A stretch of DNA of 64,000 nucleotides from Caballeronia insecticola (GCF_000402035.1 NC_021288.1:186001-250000), one strand, 5' to 3'. Positions 18,029-26,967 are shown, counted from the stretch's first letter. The notes: generated by a model from the letters alone, not told the origin. Numbers and translations: made by a program.

Positions 18029-18094
18029 GAGCAGTTCACGTTCCATCTGATTACGCTTGATTCCATTCAGGAGCACAACGGAGACAACAGCGCA

Positions 18095-19480
18095 ATGGAA
18101 GAACTCAGACTGCTCAGCACGACCGCGATACTCGGCTACGGCTTCGCGCAAAGCGCGTTCGAAGCGGGCCTCGAGCGGCGTCCGCATCTCATCGGCGCCG
18201 ATGGCGGCAGCTCCGATCCGGGGCCGTATTACCTCGCTTCGGGCGAATCGTTCACGTCGCGCATGGCGACCAAGCGCGACATGCGCATCATGCTCGCGGC
18301 CGCCGTGCCGCGCGGCATTCCTGTTGTCGTCAGTACATGTGGCGGCGCGGGCGGCGACCCGCATCTCCAGATGATGATCGATATCGTCAAGGAAATCGCG
18401 CAGGAAGAAAGTCTGTCATTCAAGCTCGCCGTGATCAATTCGGAATTGCCCAAGGACGTGCTGCTCGAACACGTCAACGCGGGCAAGACGCGACCGCTGT
18501 ACGGCCTGCCGGAGATGACGCCCGAACTCGTCGATCAGGCCGTGCGCGTGGTCGGCGCGATGGGGCCGGAGCCCTACATCGCCGCACTCGATGCGGGCGC
18601 GCAAGTGATCCTCTCGGGCCGCAGCACGGACCCGGCGCCCTGGGCCGCGATGGCGATCCGCGCGGGCTTTTCGCCGGCGCTCGGCTGGTACGCGGGCAAG
18701 ATGCTCGAATGCGGCGCGGAGCCGGCGCTGCCCAAGCGCGAGGGATGCCTGCTCGCGACGATCCGCGACGATCACGTCGAACTCGAACCGATGCATCCCG
18801 AACAGGCCTGCACGCCGAAATCGGTCGCGTACTTCGCGCTGCACGAGAACAGCAGCCCGATTCATCATCATGAGCCGGGCGGCATGCTGGACACCTCCGA
18901 ATGCGCGTTCGAGGCCGTCACGGCGCGCGCCGTGCGCGTGTCCGGTATGCGCTGGCGTCCGATGCCGTACACGGTGAAGCTCGAAGGCGTCGAGGCACGC
19001 GGGCATCGCGTCATCACGCTGTGCGCGACGCGCGATCCGGTGCTGCAGGCGCAAATGGACCGCTATCTTGCGCGGGCGCGCGAGATCGTCGACGAGAAGG
19101 CGAGCGCGTTCGGCGCGCCGTCCGATAGCTATGCGCTCAACTTCCGCGTCTACGGCCAGAACGGCGTAATGGGCGAACGCGAGCCCTTGCCTGCAAGCGA
19201 ACGTCATCCGCATGAGACGGCCATCGTCGCCGAAGTGGTCGCGCAGGATCGCGACACCGCGAAGGCCGTGCTCGCAATCGCACGCACGACGATCCTGCAC
19301 TCGGAGTTCCCGGGCCGCCTCTGCAAGGAAGGCAACATGGCGATTCCGTTCTCGCCGTCCGATCTCGATCTCGGTCAGGTCTACCGCTTTTCCATCTGCC
19401 ATCTGCTGGAGCCGGAGAATGCGCTCTCGCTGTTCCCGATCCGCTACGAAGTCATCGGAGATCGCCATGCCCGCTATTAA
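18095..19480 (+). CDS. AtuA-family protein (DUF1446), copy 2
   Basis: A 461-residue AtuA-family protein, a diverged relative of the one at 5957. It shows TTAILGYGFAQ, GADGGSSDPGPYYLASGES, STCGGAGGDPHLQ, SGRSTDPAPWAAM, GKMLECGAEPALPK and RVYGQNGVMGERE. Compared with copy 1 the acidic/amide positions around SDPGP and the YGxNGVMG loop are conserved, suggesting that these are active-site elements. It leads an operon with DUF4387, flavin reductase and amidohydrolase genes. The enzyme's reaction is unknown. Confidence 0.9.
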   Translation: MEELRLLSTTAILGYGFAQSAFEAGLERRPHLIGADGGSSDPGPYYLASGESFTSRMATKRDMRIMLAAAVPRGIPVVVSTCGGAGGDPHLQMMIDIVKEIAQEESLSFKLAVINSELPKDVLLEHVNAGKTRPLYGLPEMTPELVDQAVRVVGAMGPEPYIAALDAGAQVILSGRSTDPAPWAAMAIRAGFSPALGWYAGKMLECGAEPALPKREGCLLATIRDDHVELEPMHPEQACTPKSVAYFALHENSSPIHHHEPGGMLDTSECAFEAVTARAVRVSGMRWRPMPYTVKLEGVEARGHRVITLCATRDPVLQAQMDRYLARAREIVDEKASAFGAPSDSYALNFRVYGQNGVMGEREPLPASERHPHETAIVAEVVAQDRDTAKAVLAIARTTILHSEFPGRLCKEGNMAIPFSPSDLDLGQVYRFSICHLLEPENALSLFPIRYEVIGDRHARY

Positions 19481-19796
19481 AGATTTCGCGAGCGTCTGCC
19501 GCAGCAAGAACGCGGGGCCGTTCATGGTCACGCTCGATATCGTGTTCGAAACGGATGAGATTTACGACCGCGTCGCCGCTACCGGTGTGCTCAAGCCCGA
19601 GCTTTTCGCGCGTCTCTACGACGTGTCGCCTGAACAGGTCCAGTTCACGCCGTATCGCGCCGCGCGCGCGTTCAAGGCAACGTTGCCGCGGCTCGTTTCG
19701 TCGGGCGATATCGGCGACACGGACGTGTATGGCTCGCAGCAACACGCGCCGCTGCTCGACATCGACATTCCCATCGAACTGGAGAACACGCGATGA
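19467..19796 (+). CDS. DUF4387 family protein, copy 2
   Basis: A 109-residue DUF4387 protein with CRSKNAGPFMVTLDIVF near the N-terminus, YRAARAFKATLPR, and DVYGSQQHAPLLDID at the end. ATG 19467 overlaps the end of AtuA 2 by 14 bases with GGAG just upstream, indicating translational coupling, as in copy 1 (2-base gap). Coupling fits a stoichiometric partner of AtuA. Function unknown. Confidence 0.87.
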   Translation: MPAIKDFASVCRSKNAGPFMVTLDIVFETDEIYDRVAATGVLKPELFARLYDVSPEQVQFTPYRAARAFKATLPRLVSSGDIGDTDVYGSQQHAPLLDIDIPIELENTR

Positions 19797-20383
19797 GCGA
19801 AGCTGAACTTCAGGCGCGCCCTGCCGCCGCCGATACGAACGATGCGAACGATGCGAACGATACGAACGATACGAACGATGCGAACGATACGGAAGAACTG
19901 ACGACCTCGTTCCGGCAGGCGATGCGCAGGCTCGCGGGCGGCGTCGCGCTGGTCTCGACGGTTCACGACGGCGTGCGCCACGGCATGACGGTCACGGCCG
20001 TCACCTCGCTGACGATGGACCCGCCCGCGCTGGTCGTATCGGTGAATCGGCATGCGTCGGCGTTCGAGGCGCTCGTGATGAGCGGGCGCTTCTGCGTGAA
20101 CCTGCTGACGCAGCAGCACGCGGACCTGGCGGTTGCGTTCTCGCGCAAGCCGGATGGCGACGCGCGCTTCGTCAACGGCGCGTGGCGCACGGGCGAATCG
20201 GGCCTGCCGACGCTCGATGGCAGCGTCGCATCGATTGCGTGCCGCCTGCACGATCTGGTCGAGTTCGGCACGCACGCGATTCTGATCGGCGCAGTCGAGC
20301 ATCTGGAGATCGAGCCGCAGCCGATGGCCCCGCTCGTCTATCTGAGCGGACAGTTCGGCGGCTTCTGGCCGTTGACGGCGTAA
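19793..20383 (+). CDS. Flavin reductase family protein, copy 2
   Basis: A 196-residue flavin reductase. After an unusual N-terminal Asn/Asp-rich tract (about residues 14-32, encoded by a 9-base tandem repeat) the domain begins at SFRQAMRRLAGGVALVSTV. It continues with AVTSLTMDPPALVVSVNRHAS and ends with HAILIGAVEHLE. It starts inside the DUF4387 stop (ATGA). It probably supplies reduced FMN to the monooxygenase at 22876. The tract is not part of the fold and is probably a flexible tail. Confidence 0.9.
   Translation: MSEAELQARPAAADTNDANDANDTNDTNDANDTEELTTSFRQAMRRLAGGVALVSTVHDGVRHGMTVTAVTSLTMDPPALVVSVNRHASAFEALVMSGRFCVNLLTQQHADLAVAFSRKPDGDARFVNGAWRTGESGLPTLDGSVASIACRLHDLVEFGTHAILIGAVEHLEIEPQPMAPLVYLSGQFGGFWPLTA
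19832..19885 (+). repeat. In-frame 9-base tandem repeat
   Basis: Six tandem copies of GATRCGAAC (R is A or G), followed by a degenerate half copy, lie within the 5' end of the flavin reductase gene. Each unit encodes Asp-Thr-Asn or Asp-Ala-Asn. Because the unit is a multiple of three, slippage would change tail length without shifting the frame. Confidence 0.9.
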
Positions 20384-20392
20384 GGAGCGCGC

Positions 20393-21457
20393 ATGTTCGA
20401 CGCGAAATATGAGCGCAGCAATTTCCCGCGCATCCGGCCCGAGTGGCTCGCGCAAGTTGCGGAACCTGCGGTCGAGCCGGAGTTGCCGGTCATCGATCCG
20501 CATCATCATCTGTGGGATGTGGAAAGCGCGTTTTATCACGCGCCCGAACTTGTCGCGGATGCGCGCGCGGGGCATCGCGTGCTCGCGACGGTGTTCGTCG
20601 AATGCAAGGCGCGTTTCGATACGAATGCGCCCGCCGGCTTCGCGCCGGTCGGCGAAACGCGTTTCGCGGTTGCACAGGCGCAGGCGGCGGCGCAGCTTCT
20701 GCCGAGCGATGCGGGTCTCGTGAAAGGCATCGTCGCGTATGGCGATCCGTTCGTGCCGAATCCGCAAGCGGTGCTCGAAGCGCACCTCGACGCGGCGCAG
20801 GGCCGCCTGCGCGGCGTGCGCGTGCGTGCCGCATGGCATGCCGATCCCGCGTTCGCCGCGCCCCACGATGGTCCCGACGAACACACGATCGCTTCGCCCG
20901 AACTGGATCGCTACTGCGCGATCCTCCAAGAGATGGGCCTCGTGCTGGACCTCTGGGTGTATCACACGCAACTCGACGACGCAGCGGCGCTTGCGCGGCG
21001 TCATCCGCGTTTGGCTGTCGTGCTGAATCATTGCGGCGGGCCGCTCGGCATCGGGCCGTATGCGAACCGGCGCGCCGACGTACGCGAGGCGTGGGGCAAG
21101 TTGCTTGCGCGCGTGGCGTCGAACGATAACGTCGTCGTGAAGATCGGCGGCCTCGCGATGCCGCGCACGGGCCTCTCTTTCGCCGATGCCGCGAAGCCCG
21201 CGACCTGCCTCGAACTCGTCGAACGCTGGACGCCTTATGTGCGCACCTGCATCGACTTGTTCGGCGCGGAGCGCAGCATGTTCGAGAGCAATTTCCCCGT
21301 CGACAAGGGCAGTTGCAATTACGTGTCGGTATGGAACGCGTTCAAGCTCGCGAGCGCCGGTTATCCGGCCGCGGCACGACGCCAGATGCTCGCGGGCACG
21401 GCGAACCGCGTGTATGCGCTCGGCGTCGCGGAACTGATGACGGAGGCGATCTCATAA
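20393..21457 (+). CDS. Amidohydrolase family 2 protein (LigI/lactonase-like)
   Basis: A 354-residue TIM-barrel amidohydrolase of the COG3618 type, which includes 2-pyrone-4,6-dicarboxylate lactonase and sugar lactonases. Visible motifs are DPHHHLWD (about residues 38-45), the NHCGGP segment near residue 212, and ESNFPVDK near residue 300, which carries the late active-site aspartate. GGAG precedes the ATG. In this operon it may open a lactone made by the flavin monooxygenase. That is an inference. Confidence 0.9.
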   Translation: MFDAKYERSNFPRIRPEWLAQVAEPAVEPELPVIDPHHHLWDVESAFYHAPELVADARAGHRVLATVFVECKARFDTNAPAGFAPVGETRFAVAQAQAAAQLLPSDAGLVKGIVAYGDPFVPNPQAVLEAHLDAAQGRLRGVRVRAAWHADPAFAAPHDGPDEHTIASPELDRYCAILQEMGLVLDLWVYHTQLDDAAALARRHPRLAVVLNHCGGPLGIGPYANRRADVREAWGKLLARVASNDNVVVKIGGLAMPRTGLSFADAAKPATCLELVERWTPYVRTCIDLFGAERSMFESNFPVDKGSCNYVSVWNAFKLASAGYPAAARRQMLAGTANRVYALGVAELMTEAIS

Positions 21458-21556
21458 GCCTGCAAAACAGGCGTTCGATACATCCGTCAAGCCGAATAAA
21501 GACAAAGACTGTCCGGCGCACGATGAATCGTGCGCACGGATATCCGGAGGAGACAC

Positions 21557-22852
21557 ATGAAAAATCGCCGCATCTTCATCTACATCTTTTTGTTTTCGCT
21601 CACGAGCATCAACTACATCGATCGCGTTGCGCTGTCGGTGGCCGCGCAGCCGATCGCGCACGAGTTCGGCATCAGTCCGATCCAGATGGGCTTCCTGTTG
21701 TCGTCGTTCATCTGGACGTATTTCGCGAGCCTGATCGTCTGGGGCCTCGCGCTCGATCGCTGGGGCACGCGCTATGTCAATGCGGCCGGCATGGCGATCT
21801 TCTCGATCGCCACGGTCGCGACCGGCTTCGCGTGGAGCTACATGTCGATTCTCGTCACGCGTCTCGTGATGGGCGCGGGCGAGGCGTCGTCGTATCCGGC
21901 GGGCGGCAAGGTGATCCGCGAATGGATGCCCGCGCGCGAACGGGGCATCGCCGCGGCGACGCTCAACAGCGGCTCGTACGCGGGCCCGGCGATCGGCGCG
22001 TTGCTGGTTGCGTGGGCGGTGCAGCTCTTCGGCTGGCGCACGGGCTTTGTGATCGTCGGCAGCTCGGGCGCGATCTGGCTGTTCTGCTGGCTCAAGTGGT
22101 TCAGGAAGCCCGAGCATGCCAGCTTCATCGACGATCAGGAACGCGCGCTGATTCTGCGCGAACGCAACGGCGGCCTGCCCGATACGCCGAGCGGCCCGAC
22201 GCTTTCGATTCCCGACCTGCTTAAATCGACGAGCGTATGGGGCCTGCTCATCACGCAAGGCTTCGGCTCTTACGCGCAGTTTCTGTTTCTCACGTGGCTG
22301 CCGAGCTATCTGCAAACGGAGCGGCATCTGGACATCGTGAGAAGCGGCTACTTCACCGCGTTGCCGTATGCGCTGTCGGTGCTGCTCGCGCTCGCAATCG
22401 GCAAGCTGAGCGATCGCCTGCTGACCGGCGATGCATGCAGCAAGGGCGGACGACGCAACATGGTCGCGGCGTCGATGCTGCTGACGTCGGTCGTGCTCGC
22501 CACGCCTTTCGTCGATGACATGTGGGTGATGGTCGCCGTCTTCACGCTCTCGCTGACCGGCGCGCAAGCCGCGCTCGCAATGAACATTGCACTGATCGGC
22601 GACCTGCTGCCGTCGTCGGCGGAAGTGGGGCGCGGCACGGGGCTGTTGATTACCGGTGGCGCATCGTTCGCGATGATCGCGCCGATCGCCACAGGTTATG
22701 TGGTCGCGCTCACGCACAGCTACAACAACGCGTTTTATATCGCCGGCGCGCTTGCGCTGGCCGGCGCGCTCGTGAGCCTCTTCATGACGCGCACGCCGAT
22801 TCGCCGTCACGACAGCGTTGCCGCTGTCGGTGAAGTATCGCTCGGCGCCTGA
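21557..22852 (+). CDS. MFS transporter, anion:cation symporter (ACS) type
   Basis: A 431-residue, 12-helix transporter. INYIDRVALSVAAQPI in helix 1 is the hallmark of the ACS subfamily (glucarate, phthalate, tartrate and 4-hydroxyphenylacetate carriers), and GAGEASSYPAGGKV in helix 4 fits as well. ATG 21557 has GGAGGAG upstream; an in-frame start at 21530 is less likely. It lies between the amidohydrolase and monooxygenase 2 genes and probably imports the organic anion degraded by this operon. Confidence 0.92.
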   Translation: MKNRRIFIYIFLFSLTSINYIDRVALSVAAQPIAHEFGISPIQMGFLLSSFIWTYFASLIVWGLALDRWGTRYVNAAGMAIFSIATVATGFAWSYMSILVTRLVMGAGEASSYPAGGKVIREWMPARERGIAAATLNSGSYAGPAIGALLVAWAVQLFGWRTGFVIVGSSGAIWLFCWLKWFRKPEHASFIDDQERALILRERNGGLPDTPSGPTLSIPDLLKSTSVWGLLITQGFGSYAQFLFLTWLPSYLQTERHLDIVRSGYFTALPYALSVLLALAIGKLSDRLLTGDACSKGGRRNMVAASMLLTSVVLATPFVDDMWVMVAVFTLSLTGAQAALAMNIALIGDLLPSSAEVGRGTGLLITGGASFAMIAPIATGYVVALTHSYNNAFYIAGALALAGALVSLFMTRTPIRRHDSVAAVGEVSLGA

Positions 22853-22875
22853 ACTCATTGAATAAGGAACACGAA

Positions 22876-24267
22876 ATGACGAAGAAACAAATGACCCTGA
22901 TCGGCTTTCTCCAGGCGCAGAACTGCTCGACCTATCCCGGATCGTGGCGGCACAGCGCGGCGATGCAGGACTTCACGACGCCCGAGTACTATCAGCGCAT
23001 CGCGCGCACGCTGGAGGAAGGCAAGTTCCATCTCGCCTTCTTCGACGACCGCCTCGCGATGCCCGACATCTACGGCAACGACCACGCGCAAACGGTCGAG
23101 CATGGCGTGCGCGCCGTGAAGATGGACCTGATCTCGATCCTCACCGCGATGGGCATGGCGACATCGAAGCTCGGTCTGGGCGCGACCTATTCAACGACCT
23201 ACTACGAACCGTTCCATCTCGCGCGCACGTTCGGCACGCTCGATCTGATGACGAAGGGCCGCGCCGCGTGGAACGTGGTCACGTCGCTCAACGATTCGGA
23301 AGCAGCGAACTTCGGCCAGAGCGCGCATCTCGAACACGATCTGCGTTACGACCGCGCGGACGAGTTCGTCGAAACCGTCATGGGTCACTGGGACACGTGG
23401 GAAGAGGGCGCGCTGATTCTCGACAAGGAAAGTGGCCGCTTCGCCGATCCGGCCAAGGTGCATCGTCTGGATCACGAGGGGCGCTTTTTCAAGTCGCGCG
23501 GGCCGTTCACGGTGCCGCGCTCGCAGCAGGGTCATCCGGTGCTGATTCAGGCGGGACAGAGCGGGCGCGGGCGGCTGTTCGCGTCGCGCTGGGCGGATCT
23601 TATCTTCGTGGTGTATCCGAATCTCGCGGTGGGCAAGAAGCAGTACGCGGAGATGAAGCAGGCGCTCGCCGATGCGGGCCGCAATCCCGACGACGTGAAG
23701 ATTTCGACCGCGTGTTACACGATCGTTGCGGAGTCGGACGAGATCGCGCAGAAGGAACGCGAATATATCGATGCGCTCGCCAAGCCGATCGATTCGCTCG
23801 CGCTGCTGTGTGAAGTGCTCAACACGGATTTCTCGAAGCGCGGTTACGACGATCCGTTCAGCGACGCCGAAATGGCCGCGATCTCAGGCTGGACCGGTTT
23901 CCGCGATCGCGTCGTGACGTTGTCGGGCAAGAAGAATCCGTCGGTGCGCGATTTCGTGGACTTTTCGAAGCGCGCGCGTATCGACGAGTTTCCGGTGTTC
24001 TGCGGCACGCCGAAGACCGTGGCCGATCAGATGGAGCAATGGTTCGTCGAGGGGGGCGTGGACGGCTTCGTGATCGCTCCCACGCACGTGCCCGGCGCCT
24101 ATGAGGACTTCGTGCGCATGGTGGTGCCCGAGTTACAGCGGCGCGGACTGTTCCGCAAGGAGTATCAGGGCTCGACGCTGCGCGAGAATCTCGGCTTGCC
24201 GATTCCGAAGTCGGGCGACTGGCGCGAGCAGGCGTTTGCGGGAACGCGCGAGGTGAGCGCGGCGTGA
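22876..24267 (+). CDS. NtaA/DmoA-family FMN-dependent monooxygenase, copy 2
   Basis: A 463-residue LLM monooxygenase, near-duplicate of the enzyme at 14023: long stretches such as GFLQAQNCSTYPGSWRHS, ARTLEEGKFHLAFFDDRLAM and HPVLIQAGQSGRGR are identical. ATG 22876 follows AAGGAAC; a TTG at 22858 is unlikely. It closes the AtuA 2 operon, where flavin reductase 2 can serve it. Two such similar enzymes with different transporters (MHS versus ACS) suggest related but distinct substrates. A hairpin terminator follows directly. Confidence 0.93.
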   Translation: MTKKQMTLIGFLQAQNCSTYPGSWRHSAAMQDFTTPEYYQRIARTLEEGKFHLAFFDDRLAMPDIYGNDHAQTVEHGVRAVKMDLISILTAMGMATSKLGLGATYSTTYYEPFHLARTFGTLDLMTKGRAAWNVVTSLNDSEAANFGQSAHLEHDLRYDRADEFVETVMGHWDTWEEGALILDKESGRFADPAKVHRLDHEGRFFKSRGPFTVPRSQQGHPVLIQAGQSGRGRLFASRWADLIFVVYPNLAVGKKQYAEMKQALADAGRNPDDVKISTACYTIVAESDEIAQKEREYIDALAKPIDSLALLCEVLNTDFSKRGYDDPFSDAEMAAISGWTGFRDRVVTLSGKKNPSVRDFVDFSKRARIDEFPVFCGTPKTVADQMEQWFVEGGVDGFVIAPTHVPGAYEDFVRMVVPELQRRGLFRKEYQGSTLRENLGLPIPKSGDWREQAFAGTREVSAA

Positions 24268-24291
24268 GCGCGGGCGTGAAGTAGCCCGCGC
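24268..24291 (+). terminator. Hairpin terminator after monooxygenase 2
   Basis: An 8-bp GC stem (GCGCGGGC / GCCCGCGC) with an 8-base loop starts right after the stop codon and is followed by a weak T-rich stretch (TTGCCTTTGT). It separates the catabolic island from the convergent FKBP gene. Confidence 0.65.
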
Positions 24292-24343
24292 TTGCCTTTG
24301 TCTCGCAATCGACGGAAGTGTTTCTTGCGTTACGCGCAGTCGT

Positions 24344-24742
24344 TCACTTGCCGATGCCGAGCAGTTCGACTTCGAACGTGAGGTCGCTGTTCGCCGGAAT
24401 GATGCCGACGCTGCGATCGCCGTAAGCGGTCGCTGCCGGGCACGTCAGCTTGGCCTTGCCGCCGACCTTGATCTTCTGCACGCCTTGCGTCCAGCACGGA
24501 ATTACGCGGCCGAGCGGGAAGGTCGCGGGGCCGCCGTGCTTGTCCGAGCTGTCGAATTCGGTGCCGTTCGCGAGCGTGCCGCGATAGTTCACGCGCACGA
24601 CATCGTCGGCGGTCGGTTGCGGTCCGGTGCCTTGCTTGATCTGCTCGACCACGACGCCCGACGGCAACTTCTCGGTGGGGCCGGCGGCGAATGCGGTCGA
24701 TGCGAAAGCCGATGCGGCGAGCAAAGCGATGATCGTTCTCAT
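24344..24742 (-). CDS. Periplasmic FKBP-type peptidyl-prolyl isomerase
   Basis: A 132-residue FKBP isomerase. The first 21 residues form a signal peptide (MRTIIALLAASAFASTAFAAG, cleavage after AFA). The FKBP core follows: VNYRGTLANGTEFDSS, PLGRVIPCWTQGVQKIKVGGK, and a C-terminal LTFEVELLGI strand. It should assist proline-limited folding in the periplasm. AAAGGA precedes the ATG. It has a monocistronic look, with a tandem heptamer repeat between it and the GST gene upstream. Confidence 0.93.
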   Translation of the reverse strand: MRTIIALLAASAFASTAFAAGPTEKLPSGVVVEQIKQGTGPQPTADDVVRVNYRGTLANGTEFDSSDKHGGPATFPLGRVIPCWTQGVQKIKVGGKAKLTCPAATAYGDRSVGIIPANSDLTFEVELLGIGK

Positions 24743-24834
24743 GTGTAAGTCCTTTGTGATCCTCTGTGAATGGCGCACCGATTATAGCGGGGCGTTTCCC
24801 GCGTCCGTCGAAGGCGCTTTGTCAGGCTGCGACC

Positions 24835-24869
24835 CAGCGCCCAGCGCCCAGCGCCCAGCGCCCTGCGCC
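24835..24869. repeat. Heptamer tandem repeat
   Basis: Five tandem copies of CAGCGCC (the last is CTGCGCC) lie in the 132-base gap between the FKBP and GST genes. It ends 5 bases before the GST stop codon. The unit is non-coding here, and its copy number could vary between strains. Confidence 0.85.
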
Positions 24870-24874
24870 ATTCG

Positions 24875-25501
24875 TCACGCAAACGCGTAGGGACCGCCTA
24901 TCTCGATCGCGGCACGGTACGCAGGCCGCACATGCACGCGCGCGAGAAACGCATTCAGATGCGGATAGCGTTCGTCGAGGCCGCCACGTTGACGTGCTGC
25001 TTCGAGTGGAAAGCTCATCATGATGTCGGCGGCGGTGAACGTGTCGCCGGCGAACCATGCGCGCTGAGACAACTCGTCGTTCAACCACGTGAGGTGCACG
25101 GCGAAGGCGTGCCGCAGATCGTTGGCCGCGTCGCGCGCGACATCGCCCATCCGTCCGAGAACCAAAAGAGCGAAGAGCGGCGGCATGAGCGAGCCTTCTG
25201 CATAGTGGAAGAAGTGCTGATACCGGCGCGCGCCATCCGGATCAGCGGGTTTGCCGATATCGACGTTGGATTGTTCGAGAAGATGTTCGAAGATCAAACC
25301 CGACTCCGCGATGATCAGATCATCGTCCTGCAAGAGCGGAAGCTTTCCCAGCGGATGTAACGCCGCAACGGCGGGCGGCGCGCTGCCCGTCACGGCAGCC
25401 CGGCTATAGCGCACAACCTGATAGGGCAAGTTCAATTCTTCGAGAAGCCAGAGTACGCGCTGCGATCGCGAGTTTTCGAGGTGATGAACGATGATGCTCA
25501 T
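24875..25501 (-). CDS. Glutathione S-transferase
   Basis: A 208-residue GST. The N-terminal thioredoxin-like domain begins IIVHHLENSRSQRVLWLLEELNLPY; the SRSQR region carries the likely catalytic Ser. The helical C-terminal domain contains FAGDTFTAADIMM. ATG 25501 gives a family-length protein; the longer upstream frame is atypical. Physiological substrate unknown. Confidence 0.92.
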   Translation of the reverse strand: MSIIVHHLENSRSQRVLWLLEELNLPYQVVRYSRAAVTGSAPPAVAALHPLGKLPLLQDDDLIIAESGLIFEHLLEQSNVDIGKPADPDGARRYQHFFHYAEGSLMPPLFALLVLGRMGDVARDAANDLRHAFAVHLTWLNDELSQRAWFAGDTFTAADIMMSFPLEAARQRGGLDERYPHLNAFLARVHVRPAYRAAIEIGGPYAFA

Positions 25502-25688
25502 AAGACGGTTCCAGTGAAGTTCGTCAACATAAGACGGAGACGGCCATGACGGAGCGGCCGTTGCTTCGGCGGAATCTAGCAGCACATCCAACTCAAGCGA
25601 ATGCATCGATTCGCGAATTCAGTTTTCCCGAAACGCGAAAGGCGATCTCGATGGCATCAAAGCGCCTTGCCTGAAGGCCCGAATCGAA

Positions 25689-25707
25689 CTATTGGTCCTG
25701 CCTATAG
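25689..25707. promoter_or_regulatory. Candidate CynR operator upstream of carbonic anhydrase
   Basis: An inverted repeat CTATTGG-N5-CCTATAG (one mismatch) contains a T-N11-A core and shares the TATTGG-N5-CC arrangement with the perfect repeat just before the CynR-like gene at 27024. It lies 92 bases before the carbonic anhydrase start, a normal place for an activator site. The rest of 25502-25798 shows nothing else recognisable. Confidence 0.55.
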
Positions 25708-25798
25708 CGTCTATCGAAACTCGGTCTTGGACGTGGCCGCTGCGCTGGCGAATACTCGTCTCATCGCTTGCGCATGAACCGTCGAAGGGGAAACAGTT

Positions 25799-26458
25799 AT
25801 GCAAGAGGTCATCGAAGGCTTTCTGAAGTTCCGCCGGGACGCGTTTCCGCCGCGCGTGGGTCTGTTCAAGGAACTCGCCACCCGTCAGCATCCGAGAACG
25901 TTGTTCATTTCATGTTCCGATAGCCGGATCGTCCCCGAACTCGTCACCCAGCGCGAACCGGGCGATCTGTTCGTGATCCGCAACGCAGGCAATATCGTTC
26001 CGTCGTATGGGCCTGAACCCGGCGGCGTCAGCGCGACGGTCGAATATGCGGTCGCGGCGCTCGGCGTCACCGACGTCGTGATCTGCGGTCACTCCGACTG
26101 TGGCGCCATGACCGCCATCGCCACATGCCAATGCCTCGATCACATGCCGGCGGTGCGCAACTGGCTGCGTTACGCCGATTCGGCAAGAGTCGTGAATGAG
26201 GCTCGCCAGCACGAGAGCGAACGCGACCGGATCAGTTCGATGGTCCGCGAAAATGTGTTCGCGCAACTGGCAAACATCAAGACGCATCCCTCGGTGCGGC
26301 TCGCGCTCGAACAAGGCCATCTGGCGCTGCACGGCTGGGTGTACGACATCGGCACCGGCAGTATCGACGCCATCGACGGCACCACCGGCACCTTCGTTCC
26401 GCTCGCCGAAAACCCTCACGTGTGTGCTGTTCCCGCTCGTCTCGGCCTCGCCGCCTGA
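25799..26458 (+). CDS. cynT: Beta-class carbonic anhydrase of a cyanate operon
   Basis: A 219-residue beta-carbonic anhydrase. The zinc ligands are visible in FISCSDSR (Cys about residue 39, with the Asp-Arg dyad) and GHSDCGAM (His and Cys near residue 98-101). It hydrates CO2 to bicarbonate, which cyanase consumes, and prevents bicarbonate depletion during cyanate breakdown. GGGGAAA precedes the ATG. The cyanase gene is 38 bases downstream, which supports the cynT assignment. Confidence 0.9.
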   Translation: MQEVIEGFLKFRRDAFPPRVGLFKELATRQHPRTLFISCSDSRIVPELVTQREPGDLFVIRNAGNIVPSYGPEPGGVSATVEYAVAALGVTDVVICGHSDCGAMTAIATCQCLDHMPAVRNWLRYADSARVVNEARQHESERDRISSMVRENVFAQLANIKTHPSVRLALEQGHLALHGWVYDIGTGSIDAIDGTTGTFVPLAENPHVCAVPARLGLAA

Positions 26459-26496
26459 AACAAGCAGTTCTCGCTACTTACCCAAAGGAGTGTGTT

Positions 26497-26967
26497 ATGA
26501 CGCAATCGCAATTCGATCAAGGGCCGCGTCAGGCGCTGACGGACAAGATCATCGACGCAAAGATCAGGAAGAACCTGAGCTTCGAGCAGATCAACGAAGG
26601 CAGCGGACTCAGCATCGCGTTCGTCACGGCGGCTTTGCTCGGCCAACATGCGCTGCCGGAGCAAGCGGCAAAGGTCGTCGCCGACAAGCTGGAACTGGAT
26701 GACGATGACGTTCGCCTGTTGCAGACGATCCCGCTGCGCGGCAGCATTCCCGGCGGCGTGCCGACGGACCCGACCATCTACCGCTTCTACGAGATGATTC
26801 AGGTGTATGGCACGACGCTCAAGGCGCTGGTTCACGAACAGTTCGGCGACGGCATCATCAGCGCGATCAACTTCAAGCTCGATATCAAGAAGGTCGAGGA
26901 CCCGGAAGGCGGCTCGCGCGCCGTGATCACGCTCGACGGAAAGTATCTTCCGACCAAGCCGTTCTAA
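26497..26967 (+). CDS. cynS: Cyanate hydratase (cyanase)
   Basis: A 156-residue cyanase, exactly the usual family length. Cyanate plus bicarbonate gives carbamate and CO2, releasing ammonia. The N-terminal helical domain is followed by the catalytic region; the family's Arg, Glu and Ser residues are seen in [11 protein letters not shown] (Arg, Glu) and ISAINF (Ser). The start ATG 26497 follows AAAGGAG. It is co-transcribed with cynT; the regulator follows on the same strand. No cynX cyanate transporter is in the window. Confidence 0.96.
   Translation: MTQSQFDQGPRQALTDKIIDAKIRKNLSFEQINEGSGLSIAFVTAALLGQHALPEQAAKVVADKLELDDDDVRLLQTIPLRGSIPGGVPTDPTIYRFYEMIQVYGTTLKALVHEQFGDGIISAINFKLDIKKVEDPEGGSRAVITLDGKYLPTKPF

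Noticed and set aside
16868..18364. Minus-strand frame of 498 residues
   Set aside because: Overlaps the LysR gene at 17047-17973 in another frame and the start of AtuA 2; no protein-like features.
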